A stretch of 64,000 nt of DNA from Deltaproteobacteria bacterium. Lineage in GTDB: Bacteria; UBA10199; JADGCS01. Of this stretch, positions 7,527 to 16,509 are shown one piece after another. The stretch spans positions 186,001-250,000 of the forward strand of contig JACKPK010000001.1 of the NCBI GenBank assembly GCA_024233595.1. Direction: 5' to 3'. Under the pieces are notes generated by a model. It did no database searches and had not been told where the DNA came from. It saw only the letters and a program-made list of their open reading frames with translations. The first letter of the stretch is position 1. Each line of letters begins with the position of its first letter. Made by a program: the position numbers and the translations under genes.

Positions 7527-10274
7527 TTAAAAAGACGTTTCAAGGCATAAAAGATTGATTCTCTGACCCACGAGTTTTTGTTTAACTTTGTCTTCAGAAA
7601 AATCTTGAAACACCTTTAACAATACTTCATCGGCATATCTATTTTCTGGATCATAGAAAGCACGTAAATGAGGGGTATTCGCAAATATCAAACCAGCAAT
7701 TTCTTCATCGCTTAAAACAGTCCCTTGGTCATCAGAAAATAATTCAGCACGTGCATTTTGAATCACTTCATAAAAAAACCTGTTTTTAATTTTACGAATT
7801 TTTTCTTTCAACTCATAAGAATCATGTAGAAAACCGTAAACCTCAAGAGTCGTATAAAATTCTCTCAAAACACGTAAACGACCAACATGATCCATAAAAA
7901 ATTTAGTTGGATCACTTGATCGCTCTTTTTCGTTCTCAAGTTTTGCAGCAAAAAAGATATTCATCACTTTTAACAAGAATTCAGGAGTAAAAACCAGTGT
8001 CGCAAATTCTTGCGAAAATCTAAACCCCTCAAATCTATCTGTTTCAAAAACAAAAGCCTCCTCAAATTCATGGAATCGACCATCAAAGCCTATTCCTTTG
8101 AATACATTTGCCATCATACTCAAATTTGGGGCTGCTTCTAGGAAATCAATTAAAAAGCTCTGAATAAGGCTAACCAGACGAACTGGGTCATTTTGAAAAG
8201 CCGCAGAAAACAGAATACGCCAACTATCTTTAAGATATTTAAATTCACTGATGTGGTAAGAAATTACCCAATCGCGTTTTTCAGGATCGTTTAACGCTTT
8301 GGACAAAGACAAAAATACTGTTTCAAGAACTTCAGACGCATTTTCTTTTAATTCATCGGCATCATCAGAACTCCATCTACTCAGAAAATGAATTAAATCA
8401 TTAAATTCTATTTCTTCTTTTTTTTCGACTATCCCTCTCACAATGAGATTATCAATATGATTAAGCCTTGCCTTATTTCGGCGGCGTAAATCTGGAAAAA
8501 CAAATTGGGTTTCGTTAATAAGGTTTAAGATGCGCTTGTAATTTTCATTTTCTCTTTCTAAATCACGGTTAAGGCGCTCTCGTTCAAAATTGGAAAGACG
8601 TTCAGAATCTTTCTTCTGTTGAATAGCCCTTCTATCCATGTCTTTTTGATGGAGTCGTTTTAGTAAGTATTCAATGTCTGCTGGAAAAGATGCAGCCATC
8701 AAGTCGTATTCTAATTTTTTTTCTTCGTATGCTCGCTCTAATTCATAAACCTGAGAACGGAGTTCTTTGGCTTCTTCGGCATCAAACGGTCTAAACAGTT
8801 CCTCTTTGTGATTTTGATAATCCGTAACAGCTCTTTCAAATTGAGTCTTAGCTGTACTTCGCTTGACATAAGCGTCTAAGAGAAATTCTCCATCAAGGCG
8901 ACCCGAAATATGAGAATTCAATGATCGATAAAGAAGATAATTCCGAATATAACAGTCTCGCAATAATAAGAGCTCTTGCGTGTTTAATCTGGATAAATCT
9001 TGTCCGCCAAGCTCCTCTACAGTTTTCTCAAAGTGTGAATCGAGACAATAATGCAACTCTAGCTCAAATGCAATGAAGTCCACTTCAGAGATTAATCCAG
9101 ACAAAAAGGCATGTAATTGTCGCCGTGCTTTATTAAAGCTACTCTTATAAAGCCAATTTAGGAGAGAATTTCCATGGCCGGTTTTTTCACCTGCTAAAGC
9201 TCTTTTTAAAATATCCCCTATCGATAAAGTAACACCAAGATCCCTTAGAAAATTTCTGGCCCTTTTCACCTGGTGATCTTTAAACCAAGGAGCCTGAACA
9301 AAATCTTCTTGTAGACCTCTTGTTAATTCATGGCTGTAATTTTCAGAAATATCTTCGGGGATCTTTTTATCAAAGACACGATCTGCCATTGTCAAAGCGA
9401 CATTCACAGCATCTTTACGAGACGATAAACTGGTATGAGACGCACTCAAAAACGAACCAAATCGATCTATTAGTCTATTATGGAAATGCAATGCTGCATG
9501 CGGATTGTGACCATTTTCCAAAACCCGTCGTAACACAGACTTCACATCCACTTCTGTCTCGACAACACGTTTTAGTCCCCAAAGAATCAGACTATCTGCA
9601 TTGTATTCTTCCCGCTTTTTTTCTTTCTCAATATAGGCATCAAGCTGAGAAGACCCATGTTCTAATTCGTGCCCAATCACAAATGCCAGTTCATCATCAG
9701 ATTGCACAAAACGCAGCAACCCCAAATTAACAGCGACCACTTTATCGCCATTTTGCAATTCAACAAAACAAGCATTGATTTCCATTGAATCAACCAAAAC
9801 AAAATGAATGATAGCAGCGCCATCATCCTCATGACGAATGGATTCGATGAGTTCTCTAGCTCCTTTATAAAACTCGGTCACAGCGGGCATTGTGTTTTCG
9901 GGAACAGCCTTCTGCTCTGTTCTAAAGAGAAACTCATCGATTGTTCCTAAGGTTTGCGTCTTATTATTTTGACCAGAAGACCGTGCGTGCTTAATTTCTT
10001 GAGTCCTATTTTTAGAAGAAGCTAAAGCATCTGGTGTTTGAGCAGGCTCTAAGGTTGCATTCCCTTGTGACGACAAAATCAAAGCTGTCGAATTGCCAAA
10101 GCGGTTGGCTTGCTTTTGCACAGCAAGAGATTCATCCGCTTTTTTTAATCCCGAACGAGCATTTAAAAATGAGCCTCTAAATAAAGCTGCCTCCTCTAAT
10201 TTGATAACAGCAGGAGGCGGCTGTAATCCTGAAAGATAAATGAAGGGACGACTTGGAAGTTTTCCTAAAACCAA
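7527..10274 (-). CDS. Large M48-type zinc metalloprotease-like protein, candidate T3SS substrate
   Basis: 915 aa from a TTG at 10274 supported by GGAG six bases upstream. Residues 1-130 are polar and low-complexity. A metalloprotease core follows: AFVIGHELEHGSS puts the HExxH zinc site at residues 202-206, and EEYNAD at 222-227 fits the third ligand (ExxAD) of family M48. The remaining about 650 residues are helical and charged, with a coiled coil near 500-600, and resemble nothing I know. There is no signal peptide or membrane segment, whereas most M48 enzymes are membrane-bound or periplasmic. A cytosolic start, disordered N-terminus and the sigma-28-type motif upstream (10306-10330) suggest secretion by another route, for example the T3SS. 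That role is inferred. Confidence 0.65.
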   Translation of the reverse strand: MVLGKLPSRPFIYLSGLQPPPAVIKLEEAALFRGSFLNARSGLKKADESLAVQKQANRFGNSTALILSSQGNATLEPAQTPDALASSKNRTQEIKHARSSGQNNKTQTLGTIDEFLFRTEQKAVPENTMPAVTEFYKGARELIESIRHEDDGAAIIHFVLVDSMEINACFVELQNGDKVVAVNLGLLRFVQSDDELAFVIGHELEHGSSQLDAYIEKEKKREEYNADSLILWGLKRVVETEVDVKSVLRRVLENGHNPHAALHFHNRLIDRFGSFLSASHTSLSSRKDAVNVALTMADRVFDKKIPEDISENYSHELTRGLQEDFVQAPWFKDHQVKRARNFLRDLGVTLSIGDILKRALAGEKTGHGNSLLNWLYKSSFNKARRQLHAFLSGLISEVDFIAFELELHYCLDSHFEKTVEELGGQDLSRLNTQELLLLRDCYIRNYLLYRSLNSHISGRLDGEFLLDAYVKRSTAKTQFERAVTDYQNHKEELFRPFDAEEAKELRSQVYELERAYEEKKLEYDLMAASFPADIEYLLKRLHQKDMDRRAIQQKKDSERLSNFERERLNRDLERENENYKRILNLINETQFVFPDLRRRNKARLNHIDNLIVRGIVEKKEEIEFNDLIHFLSRWSSDDADELKENASEVLETVFLSLSKALNDPEKRDWVISYHISEFKYLKDSWRILFSAAFQNDPVRLVSLIQSFLIDFLEAAPNLSMMANVFKGIGFDGRFHEFEEAFVFETDRFEGFRFSQEFATLVFTPEFLLKVMNIFFAAKLENEKERSSDPTKFFMDHVGRLRVLREFYTTLEVYGFLHDSYELKEKIRKIKNRFFYEVIQNARAELFSDDQGTVLSDEEIAGLIFANTPHLRAFYDPENRYADEVLLKVFQDFSEDKVKQKLVGQRINLLCLETSF

Positions 10275-10305
10275 AATAAGCTCCTAAAAAACACTTATAA
10301 ATGGC

Positions 10306-10330
10306 TATCGTAAGACCTGCTCATAGGTTG
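10306..10330 (-). promoter_or_regulatory. Sigma-28-type promoter motif of the M48 protein gene
   Basis: Minus strand GCAAC then, 16 bp after CAAC, CGATA. It aligns with TAAAGTTT-N11-GCCGATAA and matches four other sites in this window at identical spacing. The -10 lies 31 bp before the TTG start. Confidence 0.5.
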
Positions 10331-10470
10331 CGGGATTTTTTAATATTTTTTTCATCCAGACCGACACAAGAAAATCTATTTTTCACAAATAATTTCAATG
10401 CCTTAAAAATTCACACACAGTGACAAGCGGTCTTCTTGAAAGTGATATTTTTAGCTGCTAGTCCCCAGAC

Positions 10471-11277
10471 ATGACAAACACCCTCACTGGCATCCTCAAA
10501 AAAATGCGCACCGATCGCGATGAGCAATCGGGCCTGATCAATTATCATCTGCGCCTTAGCGATTCCGAAGAAGCGCTGAACACAGTCGTTGGCAAAAAAA
10601 TCAAACTGCAATTTGAAGGCGAGATCCATTGCATTCACTGCGATCGTAAAATCAAAAAGACCTTTGCACAGGGCTATTGTTACCCTTGTTTTCAAAGCTT
10701 AGCCGAAACTGACATGTGCATTGTGAAACCGCATCAATGCCATTTTGCACAAGGGACCTGTCGCGATGAAGAGTTTGCCAAAAAGCACTGCTTTATTCCT
10801 CATGTTGTTTACCTGGCTGTCAGTTCTGGCGCTAAAGTGGGCATCACGCGTGCGCATCAGAAATTCACGCGTTGGGCAGATCAAGGCGCCATTAAAGCAA
10901 GCGTGTTAGCCGAAGTCCCTGACCGAAAAACTGCCGGCGACTTAGAAGTGGCTTTGTCCGAACACATTGCTGACAAAACCAATTGGCGAAAAATGTTATC
11001 AAACCAAGTACCCAGTCTTTCTTTGTCGGAATTAAAAAACGAAATCAAAAACAAAGTGCCCAAAGAATTTGAACAATTTCTTATAGAAGACGATGTGCAC
11101 GACCTAAGCTACCCTGTTGAAGTCTTCCCTGAAAAAATTTCATCTTACAACCTCGACAAAACTCCGGTCATTGAAGACCAACTCATGGGCATTAAAGGAC
11201 AGTACTTGGTTTTTCCTAAAAAGGTCATCAACCTTAGAAAGTACCAAGGCTACAAAATAAAGGCGACACTTTCGTAA
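10471..11277 (+). CDS. DUF2797 protein
   Basis: 268 aa. It has the conserved core of this uncharacterised family: paired cysteines (CIHCDRK), FAQGYCYPCF, CIVKPHQCHF with GTCRD, a terminal HC, then VYLAVSSGAKVGITR and WADQGAIKA. The Cys/His spacing suggests a zinc or metal site in the N-terminal half, followed by a domain with GIY-YIG-like flavour (VYLA...KVGIT). Function is not established. It lies alone, divergent from the M48 gene across a 196-bp gap. Family membership is confident. Confidence 0.85.
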   Translation: MTNTLTGILKKMRTDRDEQSGLINYHLRLSDSEEALNTVVGKKIKLQFEGEIHCIHCDRKIKKTFAQGYCYPCFQSLAETDMCIVKPHQCHFAQGTCRDEEFAKKHCFIPHVVYLAVSSGAKVGITRAHQKFTRWADQGAIKASVLAEVPDRKTAGDLEVALSEHIADKTNWRKMLSNQVPSLSLSELKNEIKNKVPKEFEQFLIEDDVHDLSYPVEVFPEKISSYNLDKTPVIEDQLMGIKGQYLVFPKKVINLRKYQGYKIKATLS

Positions 11278-11328
11278 AATCTTACCATCACCGCAAACGC
11301 GTTTTGGTAAAAATCATTGGGGAGTAAA

Positions 11329-11995
11329 ATGGACTTTCAAAAAGCTGATTTAAAAAACATCCGTTCTTTCAATGCCCCAGTTTGCGAACCGGAACCCAGC
11401 GAATGGCAAGTGCTTGATGGCATCGATTTTAATACCCAAGAAATTGTGGTGGAAGTCGGCTGCGGCAAAGGCGATTGGGTCTTAGATGCTGCTCTGGAAA
11501 ATCCAAACAAAACATTCATTGCCATTGAGCGCACAAAAAACAAAAGCGATGCCTTGGTGAAAAAAGCCAAAAATAAAAAATTAGAAAACCTCTTTTCTCT
11601 GCGTGCTGATGCCATTGCACTTTTGAATCAACGCTTTCCCAAAGAAAGCAGACGAGTTGGTTTTTCTTTACCCAAACCCCACGCCAAAACGACGCCAAGC
11701 CAACCAGCGTTTTTTTGTGGGCGCGCAGTTTCAACTTTTAAATTCCCGTCTTAAAACAAAAGGCCAAATCACCTTGGCCACCAACATTAAAGATTACAAA
11801 GACGAAGCCTTAGATCATTTGCAAAAGCTTTGGGGCTACCATGTGCTTTCTGATCGCAGTTTACCAAGCGACTTTAAAGCCCGCACGGCCTTTGAAAAAA
11901 AATACCAAGAGCAAGGCCAAAAGCTTTACGAATTGATTGTGAAAAAATCAGGCGACACGCCCAAAACATGGTTTCCCTTGGTGTTCGAAAAATAA
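11329..11995 (+). pseudogene. trmB: tRNA (guanine-N7)-methyltransferase TrmB, frameshifted
   Basis: The start at 11329 has GGGGAG four bases upstream. The first frame gives a TrmB N-terminus with the SAM-binding motif (VVEVGCGKGDWVLDAALENP, then FIAIERTKNKS) up to QRFPKES. At about 11650 the frame shifts: removing one A in AAAGCAGAC joins it to DELVFLYPNPTPKRRQANQR, the catalytic/tRNA-binding motif, and then KGQITLATNIKDYKDEA to a normal C-terminus ending at 11995. Restored length is about 221 aa, within family range. TrmB makes m7G46 in tRNA. The cause may be a real mutation, a sequencing error or a recoding site. The gene otherwise looks well preserved, which favours error or a very recent event. 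Confidence 0.85.
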
Positions 11996-12376
11996 TCACT
12001 CAAACACCAATTTATCTTTAATGAGCGCGTAAAATTTTTGTGGCTCTTGCTCATCACATTGAAACTTCCACCCAACATGCTCGTTGCACTTGGCGCACCC
12101 CAATATGCTCCAAGCATAGCCTGGAAACCAAGAGTACTCAAAACTAGGCTCTGGAATGGTCATCACGCCCTGGCAAACATTCACGGTGATCAGGTCAAAA
12201 TGAAACCCTGCGGGATTCAAAAAGCTATGAAAAGGCGAACCCGCATCACCAACGCTACACAAATGTGTTTCGTCTGATAGTTCATTAAAACAAGCCGCGC
12301 ATTTGTAAAAAGCAGAACGCCTTTCTTCTTCTTGGTCTTGTTCGTCGTTTTCGCGTTTAATGTGATCAAGTAGCAT
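11996..12376 (-). CDS. Bacterial cereblon-type CULT domain protein
   Basis: 126 aa, almost exactly one CULT domain (the thalidomide-binding domain of cereblon, also known as small single-domain bacterial proteins). Zinc ligands: C26/C29 and C94/C97. The three cage tryptophans W83, W89 and W103 have the same 6 and 14 residue spacing as W380/W386/W400 of human cereblon, with F105 matching F402 and N54 in FLNPAG matching the ligand-contacting Asn. SWFPGYAW and HVGWKF are near-identical to the human segment; the His two before the first Trp is Tyr here. A charged 20-residue leader precedes the domain. It ends at the trmB stop, convergent. No partner ubiquitin machinery is expected; the natural ligand (cyclic-imide or similar degradation mark) is unproven in bacteria. 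Confidence 0.88.
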   Translation of the reverse strand: MLLDHIKRENDEQDQEEERRSAFYKCAACFNELSDETHLCSVGDAGSPFHSFLNPAGFHFDLITVNVCQGVMTIPEPSFEYSWFPGYAWSILGCAKCNEHVGWKFQCDEQEPQKFYALIKDKLVFE

Positions 12377-12420
12377 GGCAGGGCTTTAGGATGAGTGTTT
12401 AAGGAGATCAAGAGATCTCA

Positions 12421-15081
12421 CTAAACAAGCACAGCATCATTATTGAGGATGGGGTTTTTGTACTCGCGAGCAGCATCACGACTCATTAAATCCATGTATT
12501 GAAAAGCTTCTGTATTTGTAGGAATTTCATTCAAGAGGTTTTGAATCTCATCCACCACAAAGCCCTCTTCTTCAGAAATGGGAATGCGGAATAAATCCAT
12601 TAAAGTCAAAGCACGTCTTGACTTGTGATCTAGTCCCAAAGCCCCATCTTCAAGATACAACTCTTTCACAATGGCTTTGCCCCAAGCCAATTGGTCATCT
12701 TGAACATATAACCTTGATAAACTTCTGATGCCCTGCCAGGTTTGTTTTAAATACGCCGCAATAAGACTTTTTGGGCGATCAATTTGTTTTTTATAATGCT
12801 CAATGGCCTCTTCAACCGTCAAATCGTGACCATTGATCTTGCGTTTTCTTTTGCGATACACTTCGCTATAAATTTTATGCCTTTCCTCAAGCAGAGCCAA
12901 TAAACGATTAAAGCGCATCAAAATATCTTCAAGCCTTTTTTGCTTTTGAGGTTCAACACTGCGTTCTCGTAAATCATACAGTTCATCATGCAAAAGCTCC
13001 TGAACATCTTTAAGATACTGTCTCATCAATCCAAACTGATGATTCATCAGATTAAAAGTATCGAGCATAATAATGTTATTTCGAGCCAAATGTGGCTCGT
13101 TAATGCCAAAAAGAATTGCTCGGATTTGGTTCTGTACCCCTGCTTTACTATTTGAAGCCCGACGAAGCGCTTCATCAGCAAAATGTCGCCATAATTTGCG
13201 ATACTCTGAATAGCTTCCTTGATAGGTTTGTACTTTTTTACGAACACGCTCACTTGTCACCATGTGCGCATAATCAATATCGTGCAAAATCAATTTGTAC
13301 TCTCGTTTGCCATCTTCTCCTGTTTTCCACACAAGTGAAGCTGTCTGACTTGGAAAATCAGTCGCACTTGGCACCGTATCATCAATCAAAGGCTTGCCAA
13401 CAGGTCTATCTAACTTATTTTTTCCTCTTTCGATCTCGCCGTTTAAATTATTCCTTAGTTCCTCATGCTTGTGACCACTAATGACATAGTCAATATCCTC
13501 TGTAAAAGCACGTTTGACGCTTGCCCATAATTTTTTACTCCCTCTTAAAAAATCATAATAATACTTTAAAGGGTAATGAGAGGCTAAAATAAAATGAGCC
13601 TTGCCCCCATTTTTTTCCTCTAATTTTTTTGCGTGACGTTTATACAATTGAATGAGAGCCGCTTGTAAAAATGAGCTCCGGGCCACAAGCCCTGGTATTG
13701 GCTCAGAAGCTGTCAAATGATCAGTTCCATCAACTGAAATAACGTGCGTGCCATCAGGCATGCGAACCGCGGATAAAATAAAATACTCTTTGATCGCTCG
13801 ACCTGATTCTGGTGCATAGACTGTAGCAACATAACGGTTTGCGTGTTTTGTTGGTTTCCAAAACACATCAAAGTGCTCATCTAAAGCGTCATCAGGCATG
13901 TTATCCGAAATCAATATCTCGGGATTTTCTTTCACACGAAAGGCTAGAATGTTGATGCCCAAAAAGAACTTTAAAAAACGATAACTAGGATCCCACCAAG
14001 AACTCCAGGATCTGATCACTTTTGAAAACAAAGAAGAATAAATAACGCGATCAACCTGAACAGGTTGATTCTTTGGATTCTGAGATTCTTGCTTGCCATG
14101 ATAAAGCTCATTTGTTTTCTCAACAAAGCGCTTCTTATCGCAGATCTGGTCCTTACCACCAACATTGGGACCCCATTCTTTTTCTTCATAGCTATCAACG
14201 CTGAATCCTAATTTTCTTCCATATTTGCCAACCGTTGCTGCTTGCTCGTGCCCTAACCAATGCCCCAACAACCCATAAAGGTTGCTGCTAAGATCCATAT
14301 TCCCAGCATGAAAAACATCATGATTGCCGCTGTTCACAATAAACGTAAGAGTGGAATCTGTTTGCTCACTAATCGCATAAATCATTGCGGATTTCATGAG
14401 AAGATCATACTCAAACACGCTACCGCGATCGCCCTGGTCACCATTAAATAAAACCATCATTGGGTGTTTTGCGGTTTGAGCATATTGAGTAAAAGCCAAA
14501 GCATGCGCTTTGACCAGAGAGAAGCCAAATAAATCTTGTGCAATCGGGCGAACCGATTCTTCAACAAAACCAAGTGAAGAATTTGATTGGTACAAACCAC
14601 GCCTGCCACCTAGATACGCCAATTGTGGATCGGAAAGAATCCAAATGGCACCATCAATATCTTTGGGGAAGCCTTTAAACCCTTTTAAAATCTTCTGAAA
14701 ACCAAGCTGCCCCTTTGTGTAATCTGAAACTGGTGGCTGAAGAGAGTCCAAAGAAACAGAGTCACCAACAATAGTCTGGTCTTCACTTAAAAAAGGAGCA
14801 ACATCGTGCCAAGCACGTAGCTGCATCGGTATGTCCACATTGGACAATGGTTCGTACTTAATAGGATTATAATGAAACTGATTGTAGCTATCTAAATAAG
14901 GGTAACAACCACGTTGTGTCCCAAAACTATCGACTACTATTGGAAAAAATGAATAATCGGATACACTTGCTAGCGTGGGTACAGAAGGCGCCAAAGGTGA
15001 AGAAACATCAGGAGAAAAAAGATCAAAACCTCCTGCGAATTGCACTGCACTTGATGCTGATGATGATAAAGCTTGATTCAC
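12421..15081 (-). CDS. Large calcineurin-like metallophosphoesterase, candidate T3SS substrate
   Basis: 886 aa from a GTG at 15081. Residues 1-45 are Ser/Pro/Ala-rich without a hydrophobic core, so there is no classical signal peptide. The phosphoesterase core carries ILSDPQLA (residues 148-155, first metal motif), LFNGDQGDRG (211-220), VNSGNHDVF (249-257), LASHYPLKYYY near 500 and ISGHKHEE near 540, all in the right order. The C-terminal about 300 residues are helical and charged with no known family. The size, disordered Ser-rich leader and the sigma-28-type motif just upstream parallel the M48 protein at 7527, so both may be secreted effectors acting outside the cell. Substrate unknown. 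Confidence 0.7.
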   Translation of the reverse strand: MNQALSSSASSAVQFAGGFDLFSPDVSSPLAPSVPTLASVSDYSFFPIVVDSFGTQRGCYPYLDSYNQFHYNPIKYEPLSNVDIPMQLRAWHDVAPFLSEDQTIVGDSVSLDSLQPPVSDYTKGQLGFQKILKGFKGFPKDIDGAIWILSDPQLAYLGGRRGLYQSNSSLGFVEESVRPIAQDLFGFSLVKAHALAFTQYAQTAKHPMMVLFNGDQGDRGSVFEYDLLMKSAMIYAISEQTDSTLTFIVNSGNHDVFHAGNMDLSSNLYGLLGHWLGHEQAATVGKYGRKLGFSVDSYEEKEWGPNVGGKDQICDKKRFVEKTNELYHGKQESQNPKNQPVQVDRVIYSSLFSKVIRSWSSWWDPSYRFLKFFLGINILAFRVKENPEILISDNMPDDALDEHFDVFWKPTKHANRYVATVYAPESGRAIKEYFILSAVRMPDGTHVISVDGTDHLTASEPIPGLVARSSFLQAALIQLYKRHAKKLEEKNGGKAHFILASHYPLKYYYDFLRGSKKLWASVKRAFTEDIDYVISGHKHEELRNNLNGEIERGKNKLDRPVGKPLIDDTVPSATDFPSQTASLVWKTGEDGKREYKLILHDIDYAHMVTSERVRKKVQTYQGSYSEYRKLWRHFADEALRRASNSKAGVQNQIRAILFGINEPHLARNNIIMLDTFNLMNHQFGLMRQYLKDVQELLHDELYDLRERSVEPQKQKRLEDILMRFNRLLALLEERHKIYSEVYRKRKRKINGHDLTVEEAIEHYKKQIDRPKSLIAAYLKQTWQGIRSLSRLYVQDDQLAWGKAIVKELYLEDGALGLDHKSRRALTLMDLFRIPISEEEGFVVDEIQNLLNEIPTNTEAFQYMDLMSRDAAREYKNPILNNDAVLV

Positions 15082-15089
15082 ATATAGAA

Positions 15090-15114
15090 TTCTCGCCAGT
15101 TTTCACCAAAAGTT
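15090..15114 (-). promoter_or_regulatory. Sigma-28-type promoter motif of the metallophosphoesterase gene
   Basis: Minus strand GCAACTTTTG, with CGAGA 16 bp after CAAC. It shares the first ten bases with the TPR operon promoter. The -10-like element is only eight bases from the GTG, so the transcript would be almost leaderless. It is the weakest -10 of the five sites (G for T). Confidence 0.4.
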
Positions 15115-15289
15115 GCAATTAAAATGATATCTTGTGACGCAATGCTCATGACGCACTCACACAGTCCAAATTTTCTCAATTTGCCCTTAACATTGCCCTT
15201 AAACACTTTCCGCCATTTTGTTCCTTGCCTTTTTTGCCAGAATTATTGAATGGCTTTACCGAAAGGACCCGCGCAAAGCAGCATCTGAT

Positions 15290-16324
15290 ATGACCCTAAC
15301 CCCTTCTACCAACCCAGTTCTTAGCAATTGGCAGAAAAAGCTTCAACTAGGCATCTCTAACGGCATCCCTTACGTTCCCATTGCCAAAGGTGATGGATCC
15401 TTTGTGTCTAAACCTTTGGTAAGCCAAAATCTGGGCGATTTTTTAAGATCGATCCCAACAGAAGCAAAGGCTGAAGATATGTTTAGGGGGGAAATAGAAC
15501 CCGATTACTTTGGGTCTTACCAATTTTTTAGTGGCCCACGTTGTCTAAGAATGTCCGCTATATTTAACCAAGCACGTTGGAAACAAAATGTTTTTTGGAA
15601 TCCGCAAACACTAAAAACAACACGCCAAGAAGCCATCCTGCAAATGCCCATACCGGTGACCATTGCTCAATTGCGTCGTCACCTAGCCCCCAAACGAGCT
15701 CTAGAGATATTACAATACATCACCATGAAACTCGCTGCCGAATACCAGGCATCGCAAGACCCTCAAAACAACAGCTCAAATTGGTTTGAACAGTTCGCCC
15801 AATCAGAATCTGCGTTTCAAAACGCACCTCTACCTTATGATTTGCTCACGGATTTGTTTTCTGTTTTAGAAAAACAAGAGCGACTTTATTTTTACAAAAA
15901 TTACATCATGCAAATGGGAGCACAGTTTTTTGGATGGCGCCTTGCTGAACCCATTGCCGGTATAAGAGATGAAATTCTCTTTCATGCTGCTTTTGATGCC
16001 CTTGGTTGGTCCAACTCAGATTATCCTTTTTATGAAATTGACCCCACAAAAGATCATTTTTGCCAATTAACACAGCTCGAACAACATGGTGTTTTTATCG
16101 ATCCAAATTGTCAATCAATGGCTTTTCAAATTTTACCATTAGCTCCCAAAATTGAATTCAAATTTGTGCAAAACACAGATGAAGAAAGACAGATAAAAAC
16201 AATTCCTACAGGCTTAGCCTTGTTGGTTTTAAAGGAACTTGGTTTTCAAGAAGACAATCCTGGCTTGCCAAATTTTATCAATTGGCAAAATATTCACGCC
16301 TCAGTCAGAGTAAAACCTCAATGA
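15290..16324 (+). CDS. Hypothetical protein divergent from the metallophosphoesterase
   Basis: 344 aa from the ATG at 15290; a TTG at 15218 would add 24 residues with a short hydrophobic stretch (FLAFFARIIEWLY), but neither start has a convincing ribosome site. No family recognised. The protein is soluble, rich in aromatic and Gln residues, with a Thr/Ser/Pro-containing N-terminus (MTLTPSTNPVLSNWQ) reminiscent of the neighbouring large proteins. Central helices carry PIPVTIAQLRRHLAPKRALE, and the C-terminal part ends PNFINWQNIHASVRVKPQ. Position beside two putative secreted proteins makes it another candidate substrate, but there is no direct evidence. Confidence 0.6.
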   Translation: MTLTPSTNPVLSNWQKKLQLGISNGIPYVPIAKGDGSFVSKPLVSQNLGDFLRSIPTEAKAEDMFRGEIEPDYFGSYQFFSGPRCLRMSAIFNQARWKQNVFWNPQTLKTTRQEAILQMPIPVTIAQLRRHLAPKRALEILQYITMKLAAEYQASQDPQNNSSNWFEQFAQSESAFQNAPLPYDLLTDLFSVLEKQERLYFYKNYIMQMGAQFFGWRLAEPIAGIRDEILFHAAFDALGWSNSDYPFYEIDPTKDHFCQLTQLEQHGVFIDPNCQSMAFQILPLAPKIEFKFVQNTDEERQIKTIPTGLALLVLKELGFQEDNPGLPNFINWQNIHASVRVKPQ

Positions 16325-16476
16325 ATCTATGTCTAAAAACACGATAATATTGAACCAGATGTAAGCTAATACCTTAACGCACGACTGGGGAGCACTTGAA
16401 GAATAGTGCTTAATCTTTATTGAAAAAACGACAATTTCAAAGATTAAAATAAATGCAAAAAAATACAACCAACACA

Positions 16477-16501
16477 CAACTTTTGAATTCTTTGCCCGAT
16501 A
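16477..16501 (+). promoter_or_regulatory. Sigma-28-type promoter motif of the Gly/Tyr-rich protein gene
   Basis: ACAACTTTTGAA, with CGATA 16 bp after CAAC, preceded by GCC as in the sigma-28 -10 (GCCGATAA). It is the best -10 match of the five. It ends eight bases before the ATG at 16510, implying a leaderless or near-leaderless mRNA and supporting that start. Confidence 0.5.
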
Positions 16502-16509
16502 CATTAGAC

